DNA from: Tolypeutes matacus
Lineage: Eukaryota; Chordata; Mammalia; Cingulata; Chlamyphoridae
Direction: 5' to 3'
DNA: 64,000 bases
NCBI GenBank assembly: GCA_026826555.1
Contig: JAKSZT010054569.1
Span: 1,000,426-1,064,425 of the forward strand
Below the pieces are notes generated by a model. The model had not been told where the DNA came from. It did not search any database and worked only from the letters and a program-made list of their open reading frames with translations. Below are positions 45,377 to 57,305 of this stretch, piece by piece; the stretch's first letter is position 1, and every line of letters starts with the position of its first letter. A program made the position numbers and the translations under genes.

Positions 45377-46009
45377 GTCAGCCCTCAGCCCTGCCTTCCT
45401 GCCCCACATCCAGGCCAACGCCAGCCTCACTGTCATAGAGCAGTTGATGTTTTTTAGTAAATAAATATTTCTCTAGGCATTTAGTAGAGCTAGGGTATGT
45501 GATCCATTTGTTTGGAACTAGGGTTTTATGTAGTGCTTTATTTTTCTTCTCTTGTAAGATTTTTTTTTCCTCAAAGAAGTATACTCATTAATTTCAACCA
45601 TAACCCTTGGGTATTTTTGAAATCTCCTACTCATACTGATTGTCACATAACTTAAGTTCAAACACCAGTCTTTTCCTAAAAGCAAATATTTGTGAGTACT
45701 AAAATTGCATCGTTTCCTTTGTGAGACACACTCCAACACAATTCTGGAGACTCCAGGTACTTGGGTGAAGATGTCACACAAGAGCTTGGAACGTGAGGCT
45801 TGCTGATAGAGTTCCTCTCAGTATGGTACCTAGAGGGTCCGGATTTTCCTTGCCCTTAAACGTGGTTTGCCTTATAAGGTTATGTCTCTGCTGGATTTCA
45901 GCTGTGTAATAATAGATGACAAGTACCTTGATGGCAGGCCTCAGATCAATTCATCTCTGTTTCATCTGAAAAGCCTAGTCCACTGCCTTTACATGGTGCA
46001 TATATGTTC
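45377..46009. other. no feature recognised
   Basis: Unassigned sequence between copy E and the next MIR. Confidence 0.45.
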
Positions 46010-46240
46010 AGTAAATAATACTAGCTAACATATATCGAAAGCTTGCGAGGCACTGTGATAGGGCTTTCCATATGTCAACTCTTCTAATCCTCACCAGAAA
46101 GCAATGAGAGAGCTATTGTTATCCCCATTTTATAGATGAGAAACTGAGGCATGAAAAGGTAAAGTAAGTTGCTGAAAATCAGACAACCAGTAAGTGGTGC
46201 ATCTGAGATACCAACTCAAGCAGCCAGGCTCCCAAGTCTG
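46010..46240 (-). mobile_element. MIR SINE, near full length
   Basis: TATCCCCATTTTATAGATGA, then GAAACTGAGGCATGAAAAGG and CAGACAACCAGTAAGTGG. Confidence 0.85.
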
Positions 46241-46344
46241 TAGAAAGCAAAGTTTGTCTCAAAATGACTACACGACACTGCCTCCCAGTCAAGAAAAGCC
46301 ATGACCCCTTGGGTGAGAAGCCAGTTTTTCTGGGACAGTTTCAC

Positions 46345-46690
46345 AAAGTTAGTTAGTGTGTAAGGCAGGATATGCTGTAGTAATGAAAATACCTCCAAAA
46401 TCTCAGTGGCTTAACACAACAAAAGTCTACTACTTGGGGTACTTCTTGTTCACTTCTGCTGAGAGCCCAGATCCAATCATGCAACCCCAACCTGACTCCA
46501 AGGGAGACTGGGAAATGTAGGGAAGCACCTGAAATATTTGCTGAGCAACAACTATGACTGCCCCAAGGAATATCTTTGAGTCTCCAGGGATTTCGTGGAA
46601 ATAGGACCACTCTGAAGGATGAGGTTCCAGTGCTGGATCTTCCATCAACACACATGTGACTTGGGCATATGATGACCCCAGTGAGCTGCA
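46345..46690 (-). mobile_element. old LTR-like repeat, family not assigned
   Basis: AAAATCTCAGTGGCTTAACA, then CAACAAAAGTCTACTACTTG, recalls a common mammalian repeat in reverse. Ends unclear. Confidence 0.4.
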
Positions 46691-47995
46691 GGTTCCTCAT
46701 TTCTAAAATGATGTGACTACACTACTGTCCTTCAAAGTGCACTCCAGCATATTTTATGAATCTGCAAATGGATGTCACTTACAAAAGATATATGCCAAAA
46801 CGACATTGGCACTCTCAGGAGGAAATGGAAAAATCTCTCAATGCAAGGCAAAGCTGTTCATGGCACAAGTCGTGTTACTCGTTTTGCTTGGATGGCGGGC
46901 TTGGGAGGCTGGTTGCCAACCTAACGGAATGGGGTCAGCGGTTCATGGCAACTCCCAGGCCTTTGGAGATGGTGGGAGCTTTTTTGTTGGTTTTTACACC
47001 TAATGAAAAGCAATTTCCTCTTTTCAAAAGGCACATGTTATTCAGTTTTGGGAAGACCAGTGTTTTTGTTTTTTTGTTTGGGCTTTGTTTTTAAAACTAA
47101 AAAAACATCATCTTTTGGGGATGAAGATATGGGAAACAGAAAAGATAGGTAGATTATCCCAGATCACACAGCAAGGTGAGGGCAGAACAAGAAGCAAAAC
47201 CCACTCCCCTGGATACGTGCCCTTCTCGGGCAGGAAATTATTCTTGGACAACACTCTTGCCAAATAATCCAAGATGAATGGGTGCTAAATAGGCCCCAAA
47301 CATGGATTTTTATATCCCTTTGAACACGCGAAGGAAAGAGGACTCAACAGAGTCGGTTTTAGCCCTATCCAGCACATTTTAAAAATGCCAATTGAGACAC
47401 AGCCCTGAATCAACCCCAGAGGATAGCTCCTCTCTAGCACTTTCTGGGAGGAGAGTGATTTACCTTTTCTGGAAATGGGAGTAAAGGTACGCATGAGACG
47501 TGAGAAGCAGCTGCATTGTCCAGCTCCCTTCCTTAAAAGCTGGTCTCAGACATTCTCTAGACTGGCACGTGAACAGTGCATATTCCACACTGTGTTCTCA
47601 CCACTACCGGAGCCCATTGGCTCCACAGGAAACACTTGCATGCCACTGAGGCCAGCCTGAAAGGAAAAAAGGAAATCAGCAGCAGCCCCACCCCCTTGCC
47701 TGGCAAAATGCATAACTCCTTGGCCCAGCTGGTTAATCCATTTCCTTCTCTTTTACCCCAAGTAACTGCTTGCCATCCCAGTAGAGTGTAATACCCAGAG
47801 GTTCTAGGGACAGCCAAGCTGACCTACTTATATCCTAGCGCCTCTGACAATATCTCAAGTTTTGCAATTGTGGTGTCTGAGGGACCAGCACTCCTCTTTT
47901 CCCCAAATCCTCCCCTTATGTTACAGTAAGTAAAAGAACCACTTACAAAAAGTGCTTCCTTAAATGTTAAGTGTTTCATTTGATTTTTACAACAC
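46691..47995. other. no feature recognised
   Basis: GC-moderate DNA with several 60 to 112-codon frames on both strands, none with a known domain. A weak MIR-like phrase (CCCAGATCACACAGCAAGG) is at about 47158. Confidence 0.45.
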
Positions 47996-48150
47996 ATCTT
48001 GTATGGGGGAGGAGGGAGTATCATACCCATTTTAAGATGGGGAATCTGCAGCTCATAACATTTTAGTGGCTTGCCAAGCTAGCCCACTGCTCACATGAAG
48101 TATTGCAGTTAGAACTGAACTTGAATATTCTAGTTCTAAACCCAAGTACC
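47996..48150 (-). mobile_element. MIR SINE fragment, diverged
   Basis: CATACCCATTTTAAGATGGG, then GTGGCTTGCCAAGCTAGCC. Confidence 0.5.
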
Positions 48151-48815
48151 TCTACCATCAGTTTGGCATTCACATAGATCCTTGGTTGGATGTCATCAAT
48201 CTGACTTTTCCCTGGTGAGTGCTCTAGAACCCCAAGATCAAAGTTTGCCCACTAGTTCCATAAACTGAAGCGAATATTTCTCATGTCAGGGAAAGGACTG
48301 CCAGGAAATGATTAGGAGAGGAAAGGAAACTGAAGTGGCAACAATCCTGACCCTGGGTCACATCTAGCCCTCCAAGCGGAAGGTACTCTGGCTGCTCAAT
48401 GACTCAGCCTGGGTGGGAATTTGGATTGCCCAGGTGCTAAGGGAAAATTTGGCTGGAGAAACTTAGTCTCCTAGTCAGTGGTCAGATACTCCAGGCCTCT
48501 CATAGTCAACAGTCTGTTTTCCCAGGTTTCCATGCTACCAAAAACCCAGTGAGTATCAGATGACAGGATTGCACTGGGGACTGCTACCCAAGAAGCCCCA
48601 GCAGACTTTGGAGCTTGGGGTCTCTGAAACATCACAGGAACTCCCCTCCTCTGTGAAGGTCCTTTGACCTCAATAGGAAATAGTCACAGAACTGGAATAA
48701 AGCACACAGACACCCACTTCAAATACTCTTACATGGAAGGAAAGACCCACTTGCAGAAAATAGGCAATTTGGCCAACTGAAAACTATTCCTTGAACTCTG
48801 ATTTCTAAGGAAGAC
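48151..48815. other. no feature recognised
   Basis: Unassigned sequence leading into family X copy F. Confidence 0.45.
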
Positions 48816-50110
48816 ACGGAGGACTCTCTCTAAGCCAAACTCAGCATATAAACACAATAACTTCCCCCCAACATGGGACATGACTCCCGGGAATGAGCCT
48901 CCCTGGCATTGAGGGACTGCTACCAAGTACCAACAAGCAATGCAACTGGAAAAGAAAAAAAGACCTTGACCAAAAGGGGGAAAAGGTAAAGGCAAATGAA
49001 TTTACATGGCGAACAGACTTCAAAGTGAGTCAGGAGGTCATTCCAGAGGTAACGCTTATGCACACCTCAACAGGATCTCATTGACAGCCAAAGTAAATAC
49101 TACCCCAAAGACCAGGACTCCTGAGGGCTCTGGAAACATCCAGACACTATAGTCAGAGCAGATAGCTCAAGAGTTTGGTTCCTTGCCAGTGGGCCCTACT
49201 TTGGAATTTATGCTCCCCAGTGTGACAGAGTTGGACTCAGTTGTGGTTGCCCTACACGTGGCTCTTCTGTCATTCTATTTGAACTTTTAATTAGTACTAA
49301 AGTTGGTAAGTGTACGTCCAAGAGACCAAATCTTTGGCCTCCCCTAAAGTCACTCCCACTTCCCAATGATCCAGCACCTAAAGGGGTAGCACCTGGACGT
49401 CCAAGAGACTTAAATCTTTGGTCTATCCATGTGCCAGCTGGGCCCTAAATCTCAACGGAGTTGCAACACTTACTCTCCAGTTCACTGGACTCACCCAGGA
49501 CAATTAACAAGGAGGAGATGATGGATAACCAACATACCAAGGAACCGAGAGGGTCTACAACCGCAAGCAAGAGAGTCCCATACATCGGTCCTATGGGATC
49601 GAAGGCCCCCCTCAACTAAAGGTGGAGTGGGCATCACCATCCCAGAAACCTCAGGACTGGGGAATAGACTATGAACTAAATTGGACTTACTAGTATTCTA
49701 CTATAGACTTATTGTGATTCTAGCAATGGAAGAAATATCACTGATGTGGAGGCAGTGGCCACTGGAGATTCTGAAGGTCGAGAGAGGGGAAAACAGGTGT
49801 AATACAGGGGCATTTTCGGGACTTGGGAATCGTCCTGAATGACATTACAATGACAGATACAGGCCATTATATAACTTGCCATAACCTACATAATTGAGTG
49901 GGAGAGAGTGTAAACTACAATGTAAACTATAATCCATGCTTAGTAGCAATGCTCCAAAACGTGTTTATTAATTGCAATGAACGTACCACACTCATGAAAG
50001 ATGTTGCTAATGTGGGAAAATGTGGGAGGTGTGGGGAGCAGGGCATGTGGGAATCCCCGGTATATTCTCTATAACATTTATGCAATCTAAGTATCTTTTA
50101 AAAAATAAAA
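48816..50110 (+). mobile_element. family X retroposon, copy F (long)
   Basis: Runs from CTCTCTCTAAGCCAAACTCA to GCAATCTAAGTATCTTTTAA plus an A-rich tail, parallel with copy B from about 24255. It contains an extra stretch at 49338-49396, absent from copies B and C, bracketed by a 27 to 28-base duplication. Confidence 0.75.
49338..49398 (+). repeat. 61-bp segment shared with 51023-51083
   Basis: CCTCCCCTAAAGTCACTCCC, then ACTTCCCAATGATCCAGC and ACCTAAAGGGGTAGCA recurs at 51023 with about four differences, in the same orientation. Family X copies B and C lack it, so here it is an insertion. Confidence 0.85.
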
Positions 50111-50142
50111 AAAAGGAAAAGGAAAAAAAAAACTATAAGCAA

Positions 50143-50174
50143 GGAAGGAAGGAAGGAAGGAAGGAAGGAAGGAC
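50143..50174. repeat. (GGAA)n microsatellite
   Basis: About eight AAGG units directly after the A-rich tail of copy F, probably grown from that tail. Confidence 0.9.
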
Positions 50175-50239
50175 GGACACACAGAAAGTAACAAAAATCA
50201 AGCTAAAACAGAAGAACACAAACAATGCCTTAATTTTAC

Positions 50240-50420
50240 ATGAAGCTTTAATGTTCACAAGGACACACATACCCATCATCTTGTTTGATCCCACAACAAT
50301 CTTGTGGGTGTAAGAATCAGTATCCACATTTTAGAAGCAAAGAAATGAGTCCCAGAAAGATATCTTTGTCCTGGTTGCACAAGTGGCTAGTAGTAGAACT
50401 AGAACTTAATCCTCTTAAGA
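50240..50420 (-). mobile_element. MIR SINE
   Basis: CAACAATCTTGTGGGTGTAA, then GGTTGCACAAGTGGCTAGT. Confidence 0.65.
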
Positions 50421-51022
50421 GGCCCTTTCCCTTTTTTCACTCATCCATCATTCATTTATCCATTCAACACAAAGATACTGAGATCCACTGAAGAGTTCTT
50501 CATCAGTACAAATACCTCCCAAGGGGCTTGGTTTCCCAGGGCAAGTAGACTGCAGTTATCTGCTTCACAATTAGTTGTGGATGAAGAACATTTAGTTTTA
50601 CTACTGCTATGGAATATTTTTTCTTTCCACCTCTGCTCTCCATCCCCATTTAACCATTTTCTGAAACAGGTTTGAAACTCAGGAAATCTTCTACCAAGAT
50701 AAAAACAGGAGCTATTGACCAATGGATAAATCTAATACAGAACAATAACTTTTTATTTTTGGCAGTGTTGTATCATTTGGAATACATTATTTAGCTTCTC
50801 CATTGTCTCCTTTTGACTATGAAATGAGGGAAACTTATCACCCAAAACTCAATATCAATGGGGATCTGGTACCCAGTCGGTCCTTTCCAGGGTGGTTGTA
50901 CTAGCTGTTAATATATTCAAATAGCTATCTAACAGATAGTAAAAAAAAAAAAAAAAAAAAAAAAAAGCCTAGTAAAAAGTCATTCCTCTGAGCTACCTCC
51001 TCAACTGCTGTGGTCATTCACC
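50421..51022. other. no feature recognised
   Basis: Includes a 26-A run at 50941-50966 with no readable source element upstream. Confidence 0.45.
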
Positions 51023-51083
51023 CCTCCCCTAAAGTCACTCCCACTTCCCAATAATCCAGTACCTAAAGGGGTAGCATGTGGAC
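51023..51083 (+). repeat. partner of the 61-bp shared segment
   Basis: Lies in otherwise unassigned DNA without flanking duplication, so this looks like the donor of the copy in family X at 49338. Confidence 0.8.
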
Positions 51084-51379
51084 CATCAGGAGGCCTCTGG
51101 AACTTCCTCCAACACCAAGGCCCTATCCTTTCTGATTGATCCATTCCTGGACCTAAGGAGGATCATCATCACCTGATAGAACAGAAAAATAAGATGTAAG
51201 AGGGAGAAGCAACTCTGAGCACAAATTGTAGCTTCTCAGTGTTTAGCAAAGTTGTAAATTATTGAATTGCATTGAAATCCTGGGTCAAACTAATTTCCAC
51301 TAAACCACAAAAGCCCTTCTTTAAATATGTCAGTTACTCATTCAGAAACATTCAACTACTCCCTATTTCCTGTTTTGTT
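51084..51379. other. no feature recognised
   Basis: Unassigned. Confidence 0.45.
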
Positions 51380-51691
51380 TTGTGTTTAGCTTCTCTGCTC
51401 ACCTTTTGGGGAGCCCCCTCTGCCTGTACTCCACAGGTCCCAGATGGACCTCTCCACTGTTAGCCCATCCCTGAGCCCAGCTTGCATCCTTCCTGTCTGC
51501 AGTGTTCTCCCTTTTCTCCTCTGATCTTCCAAATCCTTCAGGGTGAAGTTCATATCCATCTTCTCCATGAAGTTTCACCTTGCCACTCCAGTGACTCGTT
51601 GGTTTCTCTCTCCTTTGGATTCCTACAGAGCCTACAGTTTGGATGATATAATCTGACACTGCCTTCTATTGTTTTACTCTCATTTCATGCA
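51380..51691 (+). mobile_element. L2 LINE 3' fragment
   Basis: CCAAATCCTTCAGGGTGAAG and TTCTCCATGAAGTTTCACCT fit the L2 3' end. Cut by the LTR at 51692. Confidence 0.6.
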
Positions 51692-52187
51692 TGTGATGAT
51701 TAATTTCATGTACCAACTTTGTTAGTTGATGGTGTCCAATTGTTTGATCAAGCAAGTAGTGCCCTGATTAGTACTGTGAAGGCATTTCGTAGATGTATTT
51801 AAATCACTGGTCAGTTGATTGCTGATTACATCTGCACTCAACGAAGGAGATTGCCTTCAGCAATAAGAAGAGACACCTCATCCAATGGAGTGAAGGCCTT
51901 AAAAGAAGAACTGAGGATTTCAGCAGGCAGAAAGAAGAATTTCTAACTCTACTTCAGCCAGCTTCTCCTGGGGAATACAACTTCACCTTCATCGAGTTTC
52001 AAACTGTGGCCTACCTAATGGAATTCAGATTCGCCAATTCCCACAGTCATGGGAGCCAATTCCTATAGTAAACCTCTTAATATTTATAGATATATTTATG
52101 TATATATTAATATATGTTGATATTTGCGTGTATTTAGATAAATAGATAGATAGATGGTTCTGTTTATCAGAAAACCCTGAGAATACA
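51692..52187 (+). mobile_element. solo LTR (ERVL/MaLR-like), copy 3
   Basis: Third copy of the 13222 family: starts TGTGATGATTAATTTCATG, ends CCCTGAGAATACA. The flanks ATGCA and ATACA differ at one base. It has an internal TA/GATA microsatellite expansion at about 52080-52160, making it longer than copies 1 and 2. Confidence 0.8.
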
Positions 52188-52332
52188 ATACATGGTGATC
52201 ATTTCTCCTAAGTTACACCAAAAAATCAAGAACAAATCCTTAGCTGTCCCCACACCTGGAGCACCTAATACAAAGTCAACAACATGACAAATATGAAATA
52301 AAATGGTAATACTTGTCAATTAAGAGTAGTTA

Positions 52333-52431
52333 CTGGGGAGCAGATGTGACTCAAGCAGTTGAGCATCTGCTTCCCATGTGGGAAGTCCCAGGTTCAGTTC
52401 CTGGTGTCTCCTAAAAAAAAAAAAAAAAAAA
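52333..52431 (+). mobile_element. DAS SINE, first of a tandem pair
   Basis: A box TGACTCAAGCAG (one base off the usual), B box GGTTCAGTTCC, then 19 A and an A-rich spacer. The left flank carries GAGTAGTTA (52324-52332). Confidence 0.92.
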
Positions 52432-52463
52432 CAAACAACAAGCAAAAAAATGAAAAAAACTCA

Positions 52464-52558
52464 GGGGAGGTGATGTGGATCAGTGGTTGAGCGCCAGCTC
52501 CCCACATACGAGGTCCCAGGTTCAATTCCCGGTCCCCAGTATCTCAAAAAAAAAAAAG
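52464..52558 (+). mobile_element. DAS SINE, second of a tandem pair
   Basis: A box TGGATCAGTGG, B box GGTTCAATTCCC, tail of 12 A. The right flank carries GAGTAGTTA (52559-52567), the same word that lies left of the first element, so one duplication brackets both. Confidence 0.92.
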
Positions 52559-52567
52559 GAGTAGTTA

Positions 52568-53304
52568 TTTATAGCTCCGCCAATCTGCAATCTGCATGGG
52601 GCCCTGCCTGGAATCCTTCCACAAGTCTATTTGGGGCCCATTTTAGAAGACGCAGTGGGCACCCTCCTCATCTAAGAGCATACTCACACATGACTGATGC
52701 CACTCCAATCCCACAAATTGGTAGAAAATCCTAAAACATGTTTTAAAAACCTACATTAGCCAGGGATTACAGAGAGACCACCAACTCTGTAGATGGTCTT
52801 TGCAAAAAGCAGAATAAATACATGCATCAGGCATAAACCCCTTGACCATGAAACTGACCTGGCAGAGAAAAACTAAGACCTGTTTTTTCTGTTCCCAATA
52901 AGGTAATTAATACCTCATTCCCACCTTCCCACCAAGAAGAGGAAAGGGAGCAAGGGAAAATGAAGGTAGGAAAAGGCGGACTTTGCTTCTATTTTTTTCA
53001 ATCTGCAGAGTCTCACCAAGTGGCAAAGTCTTCTCTGCAGACATGAAAATGAGACCAAAGGCAGTGTCCATGTGTCTTACCTTTGGAAAAAGCCTGTGTT
53101 TAGTCTCAATGTTGTGCAATGGAGACCATCAAAAGGATGACTGATCAGATTACATTTAAGTTGATGATCTCAAAATGTCAAACAATAAAGGTCTACCCTG
53201 ATGAGAGTAATTTATAAAATAAAAGGACAGCTTGGGGGTAAATGCAGTCCCTTACAAGTAGCTCTTTAGAAGTGGAGAGAGCCACTACCCGGTATCCTCC
53301 TGCT
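52568..53304. other. no feature recognised
   Basis: Unassigned. Confidence 0.45.
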
Positions 53305-53418
53305 TCAGTTTACTACATCGGAATAACCAGAGAAGCCTGTTCGAAAGCAGATGCCCGGGCTCACCCCAGGGATACTGATTCATCAGCTCTGAAGGACCAG
53401 AAATCTGTCTTTTGTATA
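53305..53418. mobile_element. MER5A-like hAT fragment
   Basis: CATCGGAATAACCAGAGAAG, GATGCCCGGGCTCACCCCAG and ACTGATTCATCAGCTCTG follow the MER5A order; cut on the right by L1-like sequence. Confidence 0.55.
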
Positions 53419-53580
53419 AATAATTTTTTATTAGAGAAGTTGTGAGCTTCCAAAACAATCAAGCATAATGTGCAGAATTCCCATACACCACCCCTCCACC
53501 AACACCTTGGGTTGTTGTGGAATATTTGTTGCAGATTATGAAAGAAAAGCATCAGACTATTACCACTAACTATTTTAATA
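53419..53580 (-). mobile_element. L1-related fragment
   Basis: TTTTTATTAGAGAAGTTGTG, then CACCCCTCCACCAACACC. Same wording as at 57185 and the left part of 21735, all resembling reversed L1 3' UTR. Confidence 0.5.
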
Positions 53581-54834
53581 AGCTCCCTAGAACACCACTT
53601 TTTGAGAAAAACTATCGTAGAAGAAGGAAAAGTAAAAGATATGGAGACTCAGAGTTCCAGATAGTAGATTAGGTGAATCTAAAGGAGTCAGAGAACTTAG
53701 GGAAGAACTTTAGGAATCCAAGTTACCCACTGAGAGGTATTAATAAGATAATTCACATATTTATTCACATATGTGTGGCCTGGTTTTCAGCCTGAATGAG
53801 CCAGCCCAGCCATACCGGTTGCCTATAAGTCGTATTTCTTCTAACTGGCTGGGGCCTGTGCTTTACGCATTGTTAAATACTGTGAATGTCCCATTGTATA
53901 GATACACTAAACGCAGATGGATTCCAGCTATAACTAATCTTAAAATATTTCAGGGCCCATATATGTAAAAAAAAAAAAAAAAAAAAGATAAGCATGCAAA
54001 TATTCAGAGCAAAAGAGTTTATAAAAATTAAATTCTTGTTTAAATCAGTTTTTGTTTCTTTTCATCCTTGCCTTAACTGAACTATTTGGTGATTTATTAA
54101 AAAATAAAAGACAGCAGCATATGTGTACAAAAAGTGTGGATAAATCTACTGGCATATTGCTGCTTCCCTCTGCGATCCATGTTTGAAGTAGATCCAGCCT
54201 TTGGGTCAATGCTATTTCACTCCATAAAGAAGCAAAAATTTCTCTCTGACTTGCTGTCCAACCTGCACCCTCCTCAATGTGGCACCCTCCTCAATGTGTC
54301 CTGGTGCCTGTCCTCCTCCTCTCCCTCCTTTACTTGTTTCCTCCCGCACTGCTCTTCTGCTCCTACTTTGATCTGACCCTTTCTTAATCACCACGGGTCT
54401 GGTTATCTAAATATTATTGGGCTTTGGAGAAATTAAACTACAGAAGCCAAATAGATAAATAAACGCTGATCTTAGACCTCAACTAGATCAAGCTTCTTAG
54501 TCCCATGGGATGTTTATCTTGGAGAAGTACACCATCAAATCTGGATTCATTATTTGGGGTGCCTGCCAATTCCGTGCATGGTAAGATGCATGTGGGAAAA
54601 GGGCTAGTGGAGATGGGACTAATCCAAGTATTCAGGTTTAAGAGGACCCAATAAACAGAAGCTCTCTTACTTGTCTGGGTTCTGGTCCAACTGAGAAATG
54701 AGATAAAATATCAGAAATGAGACAAAAACCCCTCTTTGATGGGAGCCTAAATTATCACCTTTATTATTGATAAATGTAATAGTAGAGAATGTTGCTAATA
54801 CATGGAACAAATGGGTTTCCTGGTCCTGAATCCC
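53581..54834. other. no feature recognised
   Basis: Contains an 18-A run at 53968-53985. A direct near-duplication lies at about 54267-54298 (a CACCCTCCTCAATGTG word occurs twice). No gene. Confidence 0.45.
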
Positions 54835-54955
54835 AGAATTATCCTGATTTGACCATCCTGTCACAGAAAGGAGCTATCCCAGTTTTAATAATCAAAGTCC
54901 TACTTCCCAGGAAAACCCTCAGTCCTGAGCAAACCAGGATGACTGGTGACCCTAG
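54835..54955. mobile_element. possible old DNA-transposon fragment
   Basis: GAGCAAACCAGGATGACTGG followed by TGACCCT is an end known from an old mammalian element. The other end is not resolved. Confidence 0.3.
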
Positions 54956-56669
54956 CTGAACCAAAGTCAACTGTCGGCAACAACATGGGGGGCGAGGGCG
55001 TGAGCAGATTGCATTTCCTGTGGAGAGCTCACTCTCAAGCGAAGGGAGAAAAGAAGCCTGGGCCTACCAAGCTCAGGTTCCTCCTTCCAAATTCTCCAAT
55101 CAAACTAATTTGTTAGAGGACAAGAGTATTAAACTGGCATGGCTCCAACCACATGGAAAGAAACATCAGGAGTGAGAAAGAAAGATTCCTTTCCAACACC
55201 AAATATAATTAATTTAACCAATTCAAAGAACCCTCGGCAATCCAACAGGAATTGGTAGAAAGTGTGAATTACAGGCTAATTGGAAAAGAAATATGGTTTT
55301 ATGAGTTTCATACATAACTCAAACTTTAAAAGTGTTGTTTAATAATAATTTTACTGTGTAATAAAATATTCATGAAATGATGGTAGAACAAAAAAGTATA
55401 TACTTCCTGGTGCCCTGTGGTTAGGTGAGGATATAATCAGTTCTGCCAACGATCTGTGAGCAGAAGTAAAAGCTGTCATGTCCTGTACAAGCATTTAATT
55501 TCCAGCATGAAGCCTTTCACCTCTTTCTACCCTGCCATGATACTCAGAAATATTCCAGATCATGATCACTTTGTCGATCTAAAATCTGGAGTGAAGACAA
55601 CAATGACATGGAGCAGAATCTCCAATCAAACTGCAATGGACATGTAGCCCGAATGCGAAACAAATATCTGTAGTTTTACACCATTGGAATTTGGGGATTG
55701 CTTATTATCACATCATAACCAAGTTTAATCTGACTGGTAGAATGTGTAATATAAGCTAACTAAAACAAAAATAGAAAAAAGATTGGAAGGAAATGTTAAT
55801 AGTGATTGCTTTTGTCAGATAAGATTTTAACTTCTTTCATTTCTGCCCTTTGATACTTTTTTGTACTTCCAAGTTTGTTTTATTGAGATTGTTTTACTTT
55901 TATAACTATAGAAAAATACTAAACAGAAAACAGATGCCTTTAGACCACCTACTTTTTTTAAAAAAATGGAGTGGAATGCTTTAAAAGTCAATCATTTGTT
56001 TATTTGCAAGCAATGTGTCATGATACTCCTTGGAATCCCAATTTTAAAACATTCCCATTTGAATGTGGTTCAGAATTCTGCATTGTGTCACACACATGAG
56101 AAAATACTTTCTGAAAAAAAGTTCCTAGCTGAGATTTCTATAAAACTCTTTGGTTGCTAAGGAATGGTAAAGCTCTTTAATTAAGCACAAGGTCCAAAAT
56201 ATTTCCATCAATTTCCAACCTAAAAAGGAATTGAGAAATGCATTACTTTTCTTTTAAAATGTCATGAACATATCTAAATTTCAAAAGAATAAAATGGCAT
56301 AAAGTGCATGTTTCTCACCATTAGAGACATTCTACTCACCATTCTCGTACTCTTTCTCTTCTGTAATATGTGTAAGGAGAGAGAAAGAATGAAGGAGAGA
56401 CTGTTCTGAAAAGCAGAGCTACTCTGGCAAGGAGGTGGTGAGGGGCGTTATTGCAAAGAGCTCCACAAGGTCACAGAGCTGGGAAGAGGCAAATTGCTGG
56501 AGGTATTCTATTACTGAACAATCCTAAAAGATGACAGCAGCTTTTGAGTCCAAGAGAAGATAATCACGTGGCGCTACAGAGTGGAGTTTGTATAGCAGAT
56601 AATAAAAAGTCTAGCAGAAAAAAGCTTTGGTGAGGAATGCCAATTCGTGTTCAATGGACAATACCAATT
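54956..56669. other. no feature recognised
   Basis: About 1.7 kb of AT-rich DNA, with no clear repeat or coding signal. Confidence 0.45.
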
Positions 56670-56912
56670 GCTGGTTGGAAGCACAGGCTTCACATTAACA
56701 GAGACCTGGATTTCAGTTCTAGCTCTACAGCTGTCGGGACATGTAACTTTAGGCAAATTAGTAAACTACACTGAGCCTCAGTGCTCTCATCCATAAAAAT
56801 AACAGTACCTGCCATGTTGGCAGGCTGTGAGGATTAAATGCAATAAAGCATATAGAAAGCTTAGCACAATGCCTGGAACATAATAAATGTTTAATATACA
56901 CTAGCTGCTATT
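56670..56912 (+). mobile_element. MIR SINE, near full length
   Basis: GGATTTCAGTTCTAGCTCTA, GTGAGGATTAAATGCAATAA and CACAATGCCTGGAACATAAT are in order. Confidence 0.85.
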
Positions 56913-57184
56913 ACCTATCTTTTTAAAGTCTGTTCCATAACGTAACATTTAGATACAGATGTGGTTAAACATCATCTGTAAATATAGCTATTGCTATAGT
57001 GAATAATTTGGAGTTTTTTAAAGTTTTCTTTATTAAAAGGAAAATGTAGGTTTGCAGTTTTCTCTAATACTTTTACATCTTTGCTCTCCCAGTGGAATTT
57101 AATAACTGAGTGTGAGGTACCACCACTTCTAGGTAGCAGCATCCAAAACTACAGTAGGTTTCCACTCTTTCCCTCTTTATTTTT
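56913..57184. other. no feature recognised
   Basis: Unassigned short stretch. Confidence 0.45.
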
Positions 57185-57305
57185 AAAAATTTTATTAGAG
57201 AAGTTGTAGGTGTACAGAAAAATCATGCATAAAATACAGAGTTCCCCTATACCACTCTATTATTAACACCTTATATTAGTGTGATACAATTGTTACAATT
57301 CATAA
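57185..57305 (-). mobile_element. L1-related fragment
   Basis: TTTATTAGAGAAGTTGTAGG, TGCATAAAATACAGAGTTCC and GTGATACAATTGTTACAATT; a better-preserved relative of 53419. Confidence 0.55.
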
